The notes under the pieces: generated by a model | Databases searched by the model: none | What the model saw: the letters and a program-made list of their open reading frames with translations, nothing else | Told to the model about the DNA's origin: nothing | Assembly: GCF_029784155.1 (NCBI RefSeq) | Contig: NC_073691.1 | Coordinates: forward strand, 87,427,361-87,491,360 | Reading direction: 5' to 3' | Source: Uranotaenia lowii | Lineage: Eukaryota > Arthropoda > Insecta > Diptera > Culicidae | Length of the DNA stretch: 64,000 bases | Shown: positions 55,787-64,000 of the stretch, piece after piece | How positions within the stretch are numbered: the first letter of the stretch is position 1 | How the letters are laid out: each line of letters starts with the position of its first letter | Made by a program: the position numbers and the translations under genes

Positions 55787-58391
55787 CACAGTGGGGATTT
55801 TTGATCAAAAAAAGGTACCTATTTCTGTGACGATCGCCTAAACTGTTCTAAATTTTGGAAAACTATTATTTCTTATGCAAAAAAACACGAGGAATCGAAT
55901 GGTCTACACCGCTTTCTGATAAAATGACTCTTAACGTCGCATTTTGCCCAATTTCCCCTATTTTTTTGGGTGCAAAGATATAATTTCGATTGTAGCCATC
56001 TACCTTGCCACCAAAAAATCATACAAACCATACTTATTTATGTAAAAATGTCAGCTGAATCGATTGGTGTACTCCAATTTTTGTTTCTACTACGACAAGT
56101 GGCTCATTTTGCCTCTTTTCCCCTTATTTAAGAATTTTTTCAAAGAAATGCAGTCAAACAAAGTGTAATCCAACAATTTTTCATCATGAATGATCATTTT
56201 TGGTAGATTTATTCATATTATAGCTAATCGCGTCACTTTTTTGGACTAGAATGAATATAAATGGCTAAATATCCCCAACCTCCCCTAGCTTTTTTAAATT
56301 TATGCATAAATTTCACTGTAACAATCGAGCGATTCACATACCAAATGCAAAAACCAAGTGATTTAGTGTAAAATTTGTCGCTGAATTGAGTGATGTACAC
56401 CGCTTAGTGCTCAGCTTACGAGAATGGCCGCAATCACCCCGATTTCCCCTAAAATCGAGCGATATGTGAAAAAAATCATTATAACTAATGACAATGTATC
56501 ATAAAATGCACAAAAATGATTGAAACAGGTGTAAAACTTATTGCAGAATCGAATGATGTACACCGCTTAACGTTCAGTTGACGAGAAGAGCCTCAATCAC
56601 CCCGATTTCCCCTAAATTCATTAAATTTCTTTGAAAAATACATTGTTACAAACGAGAATTTAATTTAACAGATACAAAAAACATTAAATTGGTGTAAAAC
56701 TTATTGCTGAATCAAATGATGTACACCGCTAAGCGTGAAGTTGACGAGAAGAGTCATAACCACCCCAATTTCCCCTAAATTCATATAATTTCTTCGAGAA
56801 AAAATTGTAACAAACGTGTGACTTTGAGTTTTACTGTCGAATCGATGAGAAGAACCTCATCATGTTCAAACCAATATCAATTATCAATTCAACAAATTAT
56901 TTTTCAAATTTAGGGGAAAAGGGGGTGATCCAGGCTTTTTTCTTCATCTTAACGTTCAGCAGTGTACCTTTTTCTGTTCAACAATTAGTTTTTCACATGG
57001 TTCAGTTATATCTGTGCACTTTCTGATGCATGCTCGAAAGTTACAAGATTTTTTTTCTTAAATTGCAAGTGTTTAGGGGAAATTGAGTCAAATAGGACTT
57101 TATTCATCAACAGAATTTAAGCGGTGTCCATTATTTTATTCAACAGTTTGTGTCACATATGATTTAATGTTTTTGTACCTTTTTCGATGCTTTCTCATTT
57201 GTTACTACGATTTTTGGTTCATATTGTATGAGTTTATGAATGAATTTAAGATAAATTGGGAAAAATGAGACTTTTCTTGTCAACTCAGTGCTAAGCGGTG
57301 TTCTTCATTCGATTCAGCGATAAGTTATCCACCTGATTCAATATTTTTCTCATATGTTCATTTGCATTTTCGTTTGTTACAATGTTTTTTTCCAAGAAAC
57401 TGCATAAATTTAGGGGAAATTGGGGTGGTTGTGACTCTTCTCGTCAACTTCACGCTTTGCGGTGTACACCATTTGATTCAGCAAAAAGTTTTACACCCGA
57501 TTCAATGTTTTTTGTATCTGTTAAATTAAATTCACGTTTGTAACAATGTATTTTTCAAAGAAATTTAATGAATTTAGGGGAAATCGGGGTGATTGAGGCT
57601 CTTCTCGACAACTGAACGCTGAGCGGTGTACATCATTTGATTCAGCAATAAGTTTTACACCTGTTTCAATCATTTTTGTGCATTTTATGATACATTGTCA
57701 TTTGTTATAATGATTTTTTTCCACATATCGCTCGATTTTAGGGGAAATCGGGGTGATTGCGGCCATTCTCGTAAGCTGAGCACTAAGCGGTGTACATCAC
57801 TCGATTCAGCGACAAATTTTACACTAAATCACTTGGTTTTTGCATTTGGTATGTGAATCGCTCGATTGTTGCAGTGAAATTTATGCATAAATTTAAAAAA
57901 GCTAGGGGAGGTTGGGGATATTTAGCCATTTGTATTCATTCTAGTCCAAAAAAGTGACGCGAATAGCTAGAATATGAATAAATCTACCAAAAATGATCAT
58001 TCTTGATGAAAAATTGTTGGATTACACTTTGTTTGACTGCATTTCTTTGAAAAAATTCTTGAATAAGGGGAAAAGAGGCAAAATGAGCCACTTGTCGTAG
58101 TAGAAACAAAAATTGGAGTACACCAATCGATTCAGCTGACATTTTTACATAAATAAGTATGGTTTGTATGACTTTTTGGTGGCAAGGTAGATGGCTACAA
58201 TCGAAATTATATCTTTGAACCCAAAAAAATAGGGGAAATTGGGCAAAATGAGACGTTAAGAGTCATTTTATCAGAAAGCGGTGTAGACCATTCGATTCCT
58301 CGTGTTTTTTACATATAGAATGGTTGTTTTTTCATGCAAGGCGTTCTTGCCTGAATTGGGTACCTTTTTTGGCTCGAAAATCCCCACTGTG
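55787..58391. mobile_element. 2,605-bp giant palindromic (foldback) element
   Basis: The arms are inverted copies from CACAGTGGGGATTTT (55,787) inward to about 57,000, with the mirror arm ending CCCCACTGTG at 58,391; the centre is near 57,090. CACCG flanks both sides (55,782-55,786 and 58,392-58,396), a likely 5-bp target duplication. Each arm has internal ~160-175-bp repeats with the blocks TGATGTACACCGCT, ACGAGAAGAG and CACCCCGATTTCCCCTAAAT. No transposase is encoded. Confidence 0.9.
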
Positions 58392-58469
58392 CACCGTCTT
58401 GCGTTTTTTTTTGTGATTGTTCGGCGGCAGAAAGCCTATGACAAATATCCCTCGTCCTGTATGAAGCTC

Positions 58470-58555
58470 AAATAGTACACTGGTTAGAATGTCGGACTGG
58501 CTAGACGATCTTGTTGGTGATGTGAGTTCGACTCTCCCTACGGGCGCTGTAGTTT
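58470..58555 (+). repeat. tRNA-like segment (pol III A and B boxes)
   Basis: TGGTTAGAATGTCGG fits an A box and GAGTTCGACTC a B box about 40 bp further. The 5' and 3' acceptor strands do not pair, so it is not a working tRNA gene. A T-run downstream could end pol III transcription. It is probably a SINE head. Confidence 0.4.
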
Positions 58556-58784
58556 ATATTTTTATTTTCTTGTTTCTGGGATGAATTATCCAATAGGAAG
58601 GAAATCCCATAAAATGTTTTTCTTGTTTCGCTTCAATGTAGTGGTCATGCATAATTTTAGTTGGGAGCCGAGTCCTTATGCCAGTTACGGTTTTTCAAAC
58701 ATATCATCTTCGACACAGTGCACATTTCAGCGCATTATCGGCACAGAGATTTGCTAAATAGGCATTGGATTTTTGCAACCTCTT

Positions 58785-60052
58785 CTATGGGTGTAGAGTT
58801 CGGTGATAGTAATCGGATAACAGGCTCGCCAATGGGTGCTTAGCAAGCAGAACTATTGAATGTTTGACATGATCAGGAAGGTGTGCATTGCTCAGAACAC
58901 CACGGAGTCGGATTATTCCGTCAGGGTCGAGTCTAGCGCGTAGATATTTCAATGGCGATGATGCAGAAACACGACCGCTCTTAGTTAGGCTGGCTATCTC
59001 TTCTGACAAGTGCTGCTTCTGAGCTAGACGACACAAAGCTAGTTCTGCGTCCTTCAAATCGGTAGATTCCAGATACTGAAATGGTTCGAGTCTCTCGTTT
59101 CGCCTAACAGCCTTCACGGCACGTAGATATCTCATACAGTAGGCGACAGTGCGGCGCAATTTGCTGTAACTGGAGTATAAGCCGAATAATCTAGAGGCGA
59201 AATCTTCTGTTTGATCGGATACAGCTAAAGACACCACAGATGTTCTTTCTTCGGGGATGGAAACTGTTTTAGCACTTGATAGTTCTGTTTGAGGCCAATC
59301 CTTCGTTGGCAAGGCAAGCCATGGAGCTCCAGTCCACCAGAGTGGATGGTCAGAGATTTCGGTTGGACTGATTCCACGTGATAAGGCATCGGCGGGGTTT
59401 GATACACCGGGGACGTGTTTCCAAGATTTGATATCGGTTTTGTTCTGAATCACGGATACTCTGTTCGCAACAAATGTCTTCCAACGTGCCGTGGTGGACT
59501 GTAACCAATGGAGAACGGTGGTGGAATCTGTCCAAAAATAAACGTCAGCGCTAACCTGGAGAGCACGTGAAACCTTCTCATACACCGTAGTCGACAAAAC
59601 TGCTCCACACAGTTCTAGGCGGGCTATAGAGTGGTGGCTGGTTAGGGGGGCTACCTTCGACTTCGATGTTAACAGACAAACTCGTACTGTTCCGGCACAT
59701 TCGGAACGCATGTAGCAGCAGCTGCCGTACGCCTTCTCAGAGGCATCTGAGAAAAAATGCAGCTGGATCGACGTTGCCTGGGCGAGTGATGTGAATCGTG
59801 GAACCTTACTGGTGGTGATGGTCTCTAGCGTCCTGTGGAATGTTTTCCAATCAACCTTGTACTGCGGCGGTAGTGGACGATCCCATTCGTATGTGTGGCC
59901 TTCTTCGGTTTTAAGCGACCATAACAACTGCATGAACAGTTTAGCAACTGTGATTATAGGACCCACCAACCCGAGGGGATCAAAGATCTGGGCAATATAG
60001 GACATTATTTTCAAGACTGTGAAAGCGACGTTCAGCGATAGCACGGGAGGTT
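58785..60052 (-). pseudogene. BEL/Pao RNase H region, open frame
   Basis: The frame is open for about 419 codons. It starts with the last reverse transcriptase-connection block (IAQIFDPLGLVGP) and contains an RNase H domain with its acidic residues in FFSDASEKAYG, HSIARLELCGAVLS, YFWTDSTTVLHWL and PGVSNPADALSRG. It continues through the linker to SDYYHRTLH, the start of the integrase zinc-binding region, where the insertion begins and gives a stop after one codon. The first codon is an alternative start, and the sequence to the right of ~60,052 is not BEL, so this is a truncation, not a gene start. All RNase H catalytic acids remain, unusually well kept for a truncated copy. Confidence 0.88.
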
Positions 60053-62401
60053 AACTTATGTTAGCTCGAAAGAAATTCCATTTTCAAAGCCATTACTAGA
60101 AGCGTTGAACAAAGGCAACAGTCTTCGTCAAGAGCCTTCAAAATGGCTTTATAGTTAGACTTTTGCTTAAATTTTGCGTGTTTGAATCACTTCAGTAACG
60201 AGGAAGAACAAGAAATTCATAGAAATGTAACAAAATAAAGGAATGAAAGTAATTTCATATTATTGAATGATATACCGTATGACCCTTAAAAAATTCGAAA
60301 ACTTTAAGCAGTCTTTTGTGGGTTGTTCTTTACGATAAGTTCTAACTTTCGTCTGACGTTCGTTGACGTTAACAATGCAGTAGTACAGTATACGCTTTAT
60401 CGATAAGATGTACGCAAAGGAGATAGTGACCAGTTAGATAAAATAGCTAGAAACAATTCAAATAGAGAAGTTAATTAAATCCATTTTATTTTTTAAATAC
60501 GAGGTACGAGTTATGTTTTGCCAAAAAAAACAGAAAACAGCTATTCTACTAATTAAAGCTACATTAATAATGCATTAAATCAAAAGAGAAAAAAACAATT
60601 TTAATACCAATACCGGCATTTCCAGGTAGTGATGAACGGCACGACCTTTTGACTTTTTTCGACTGACCTTTCTCGATAATCATCAATTGGAAGCCTTTGA
60701 TTCCGGTAGGATTTTCTGAAAATCCCCCGGCCGCCAAACGGCAACAGAAATTAATCGAAAGAGGACAAAACGGGGGCGATGGCGATGCACGTTTTGTCTC
60801 AACAACAGTTGAACCATAATTAGGGGTTTGTTACTTGACGAAGGGTTGTTGTCCCTTCCTTGGTTCGGGAGGAAAAAGGGTTCACCTCCTACCCTTGTAG
60901 CGCCCTTTCTTCTGGCGTTTCGGCTTCGAAGCTTTTTTCAGTTATGTTGGTGCCCAACCAAAGCTTCAACGAGTTCATGTTGCCGTTGGAAGTTCTCGGA
61001 TCCCTCAGATTGGATACACACCCCGGGAAACCCGTTATCCCGAAGGTCGGAGGCCGGTGTTCCGGTATGGGTATTAATTACCGAACCCAAAGAGTGAAAC
61101 GTGACAGAGTGCTGACTCGTGGTTAAGTGAGAAATTTTACGATACCTACTCGTGTTCTTTCTGAGGACGATGGATTCGGAACATTATGATTTCTGTGCAC
61201 CACACTGCTGGGACAAATAATTGCACGACGACGCCTATCGGTTGAAAGGACGTTCTCCTGGAAAATAGAGGAAATGCTGTTGGGTTGATGGGGGAAAATG
61301 TGACAACGTCGTCGTCGTCATTGTCAGACCTGTCATCGCACCTTTTCAGCCAAGTGACAGGCGTCAGAATGTCCTTGTTTGGAAAATATTGTTTTAAATA
61401 TGAATGTTACCGGGTTGTCTTCCGATATTATCACACACACAAATGTTTTCATCAGAATAACCATTTTCGGTACATATGTTTAATCTTTCGTAGAAGCAGT
61501 TACGTGCGGAATTAAATGCATTTACCCATCATCGTACACACATAATATCGCTTGCGTTCATCTGACAATCACTTAAAATTCATTAACATGCACTTAACTC
61601 AAATTGAATGACACTTTCGTTGCCGTTTAATCGATACGTCACGAAGAACATACAAACGATTCATTATTTCGAACGTTTGCTCATTAAACAGATTTCTCAA
61701 ACAGTGCACACAATCCAACTTTCAATGCGAAGCATTTGATTTTAAATTTTTGTTCTCAGTCTGATAGTGACACTTTGAGGAACACTCAAAATTTGCATTA
61801 TTAATAATGAAACAATCTTCTTCAAAATTAGTCACGACATTTCAGATAACGTAAAATGCCATATTTGTATAATTTGGTCCAACATACAGCACTTTGAATT
61901 TCGGATTTTTTCCTACTGATTTCCTAGCAGTTGTTAATGTTTAGCTAAATTTAGTTCCTCATTTGAGTTCAACATTTCGAATAACATAATTTATTTGTTA
62001 GTTAAGTAATTTTTTTTCATTTCAGGCAAATTTAAAATTGTATGATGAACTTAAATATTTTTGTTCTTAATTAATGACAGAAATAAGGAAAATTTTATTA
62101 TAAAGACTGGGTGAACGATTATAGATTCCTTATCGTCATGACTCATCGAAATTCTGATTCTGGAACAGCATTTTTGTGCGTTTTTTTCAATAACTGATTT
62201 TGTAAGATTTTTGTGTCCTCAAAATCTTTCACAGTTTTCGCCAATCACTAGTCCGGTAATTCTAAAAATTAAGATTATAACTTGTTCTGACATCATTGAA
62301 GACAGTTATTGAATATTGGATATTAAAAATCATAATTTATTCAACAACTTTGTTGAAAACTGCGGAATGATTTGACTTGACTTACGGTTTTCAAAATGAG
62401 G
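60053..62401. other. Mostly single-copy-looking non-coding DNA
   Basis: 60,600-61,360 has even base composition with GC-richer patches and may be regulatory or an untranslated exon of a neighbouring host gene. Two overlapping frames at 60,828-61,126 have no recognisable domain. The rest is AT-rich. Confidence 0.35.
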
Positions 62402-62403
62402 TA

Positions 62404-63353
62404 CCGTAAACTGGGGGAACTTTGATCACTTTTTTCATTCATTTTTGAATATTTTGGAAGGGGTTGCTTTTTCGTAATACCTAAAAGCTTTAAAACCCTT
62501 ACTGAGGTGAGGAGTATCAAACATGATCATTGATTGCAGTAAATTCAAACGACATTTGTGGTCATAATTAAATGTTTGTTACAAAACCAGATTTCGAGTT
62601 TCGGGGTAACTTTGACCACTTTGGTTTAAACGTATCTCAACATCTTCAAATTTATTGTTTTGATGCCATTTAGCACAGAAGGCTCAAAATATCGATAACA
62701 GTATTTTTTGTTTGGACTCGATTGAATTTTTCAACGTTTTCTTTCGAAAACAAATATACTCAAAAGATGGACAATGTTGCTGCATACATTTAGGGGCAAT
62801 AATTATAAACATTTCTTTATATATTTTGGCCTCAAAAACAAATGAAATTTTATCTTCATGCAATTCGCTGAATCCTCGCACTGTTCCTATGTTCTTTTTT
62901 TCTTCAAACTTAATCATTTTATAGGGTTTTTAGCCATTTTTTCTATACGAGTTTTTCATAGAAAATGACCGTTTTTTTTTCAATATCCAAAAATTATCAT
63001 CAAATTACCATAAAAATAACACTTCAACTAAACCCAAACCAAGAAAAAAGTGGAACTTTCACATTTGACAACCCATTTGCTTCTAAATGCTTAAATTTGA
63101 TCAGGAGAGATATTTGTTTGTGAGTCTTCAAAAACCAAGACATTTTAAGATTTAAAAATTACATTTGAAATAATATAAAAAAATTTCATATAAAAACCAA
63201 ATTTAGCTTATTTGTAACTAAATTTATAGGCTTTCAAACGTAGTAAACAGTTTTTAGATATTTTAACTTTAAACTTAGTTAATGATGATTATCTGCAAAA
63301 AAAATCATGTTGATCAAAGTTACCCCGCTGATCAAAGTTCCCCCAGTTTACGG
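62404..63353. mobile_element. 950-bp MITE, copy 2 (CCGTAAACTGGGGGAAC ends)
   Basis: The ends are CCGTAAACTGGGGGAACTTT and its inverse, with TA on both sides (62,402-62,403 and 63,354-63,355). It is collinear and in the same orientation as 44,808-45,744. Confidence 0.9.
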
Positions 63354-63369
63354 TATCTCAATTAGAGAT

Positions 63370-63480
63370 CTAACCGAATAGTGGTATTCGGCGAACGGCC
63401 GAATACCGAATATTGACCTTTTCAACTATTCGGCAAAACGAATATTCGGCTGAATATGTGGTCAAATATTCTGTTGGGTT
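63370..63480. repeat. ATTCGGC-rich repeat, possibly a hAT-type end
   Basis: Short inverted and direct copies of ATTCGGC / GCCGAAT occur at least six times (for example GTATTCGGCGAACGGCCGAA). Such sequences form the ends of some insect hAT elements. The partner end is not in view. Confidence 0.4.
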
Positions 63481-63715
63481 TTTAATAAGAATACAAAAAC
63501 GATTATTTTAATATCAATTCCATCTCAATGCCCCCCATGTTCTTGAGTTGATTTTTATTTTCATCTTGATGATATAACCAGTTGATTTAGGGGTGTCTCT
63601 GGTTTAAAAAAATGTCACCAATAACTGAAAAGGTATCAGATGACTTTTCGCTGCTAGGGCCTTTTTAACCAAAGAGAATGGGTTCCGGTGAAATCTGGGA
63701 CAAAACATATCGAAA
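63481..63715. other. Short non-coding interval
   Basis: No features. Confidence 0.4.
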
Positions 63716-63872
63716 CAATAGGGATGGTGGTAGGCTCAGTCAGTTAACTGGTGAGATTTTCAATCAGACGGTTAGAAGTTCAATTCCTCACCCCCCTATC
63801 AAAAAGTTAGCATTAAGTTAAGTTAATTTAAGGGTAAACAGAATAAAGGTCTTCGGACAAAAAAAAAAACCA
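63716..63872 (+). mobile_element. tRNA-derived SINE
   Basis: GGGATGGTGGTAGGCTCAGT followed by CAGTTAACTGG resembles a tRNA 5' half with an A box. AGAAGTTCAATTCCTCACCC ~45 bp further matches a B box. A tRNA-unrelated body ending in an A-run (63,859-63,870) follows. No target duplication was found. Confidence 0.5.
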
Positions 63873-64000
63873 CAAGAATTAAGAATGTCCCCGGAAGAAA
63901 CAAGAAAGTGTAAACTCCCTCGGAGTATTAACACAAGAAAACACAATCGGACCTCGCCCACAATAACCGGCACAGCAGCAATATTAAAATCATATCTAAG
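63873..64000. other. Window edge, non-coding
   Basis: Nothing recognised. Confidence 0.4.

Larger units (their letters stand above)
55129..58789. mobile_element. 3.66-kb composite insertion inside BEL pol
   Basis: BEL codons read up to ...YHRTLH at ~58,790 and continue with AGPQLML at ~55,128, so everything between is foreign. It contains an ~80-bp tandem repeat, a giant palindromic element and a tRNA-like segment, and so is itself composite. The ends TACACCC / GGGTGTA may be its terminal repeats, but the target duplication is ambiguous. Confidence 0.75.
53018..60052 (-). mobile_element. BEL/Pao LTR retrotransposon, 5'-truncated, split by an insertion
   Basis: The minus strand carries the end of the reverse transcriptase/RNase H region, the integrase, a C-terminal BEL-type domain and a 3' LTR. 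Gag, protease and most of the reverse transcriptase are missing beyond ~60,052. A 3.66-kb insertion (about 55,129-58,789) separates RNase H from integrase. Old retroelement copy, not functional. Confidence 0.87.

Noticed and set aside
58470..58555. Functional tRNA gene
   Set aside because: A- and B-box-like motifs are present, but the acceptor strands do not pair and no sound anticodon arm can be drawn.
60828..61126. Overlapping 88-89-codon frames as a host exon
   Set aside because: Two frames are equally open, no splice pattern stands out and no family is recognised. I kept this only as a balanced-composition stretch.

Overview
The window looks like repeat-rich, AT-rich chromosomal DNA from a dipteran, most likely a mosquito. 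This rests on the mobile elements: DD37E-type Tc1/mariner transposases with an MDDETYVKADF signature, R1-clade non-LTR retrotransposons, a BEL/Pao element, hAT and pogo fragments, and many MITEs with TA target sites. There is no bacterial or phage gene organisation, no operon and no CRISPR array. I could not run any database search, so family names come from motif recognition.

Layout. 1-9.6 kb holds a hAT terminus, three copies of one dispersed repeat (883, 5214 and 8755), a decayed Tc1 element (1409-3324) with a 791-bp hAT-type MITE nested in it (2215-3005, 8-bp target duplication), a reverse-transcriptase scrap (~3.8-4.0 kb), a 975-bp TA-flanked MITE (5855-6829) and a ~140-bp degenerate tandem repeat (6.9-8.7 kb). 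9.6-13.9 kb is mostly unique AT-rich DNA with two weak candidate host exons on the minus strand. 13,952-19,079 is an almost intact R1-clade retrotransposon on the minus strand with a 17-bp target-site duplication. 20.5-20.9 kb carries an open hAT-type N-terminal ORF.

25.1-33.2 kb is the most unusual part. A ~153-bp sequence with a perfect Inr+DPE core promoter (A+1 at 25,129) is followed by a possible short first exon. Next comes a 17-unit 39-bp satellite (25,673-26,334, six-unit higher-order repeat), then about 5.3 kb of extremely purine-rich sequence built as a ~1.1-1.2 kb macro-repeat, each junction carrying decayed 39-bp units. A second copy of the promoter segment (32,831-32,982) lies on the far side, followed by what looks like a polyadenylated retroposon end.

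33.5-39.6 kb contains a foldback element, a decayed non-LTR retrotransposon on the minus strand that encodes an OTU-like cysteine protease domain upstream of its endonuclease and reverse transcriptase, and a 995-bp MITE. 41.8-42.7 kb is another TIR element. 44.1 kb has a candidate secreted-protein ORF. Two copies of one ~940-bp MITE lie at 44.8 and 62.4 kb. 48.1-52.1 kb is a decayed R1-clade element joined in frame to the 5' half of a second Tc1 transposase. 53.0-60.05 kb is a 5'-truncated BEL/Pao element on the minus strand, split by a 3.66-kb insertion that contains a 2,605-bp giant palindrome. The right edge has a hAT-like fragment and a tRNA-derived SINE.

Together this is a graveyard of nested elements rather than a set of cooperating genes. 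No host gene can be called with high confidence. The relative age of insertions can be read from the nesting, and the tandem purine-rich block with flanking promoter copies is the part that existing element classes explain least.
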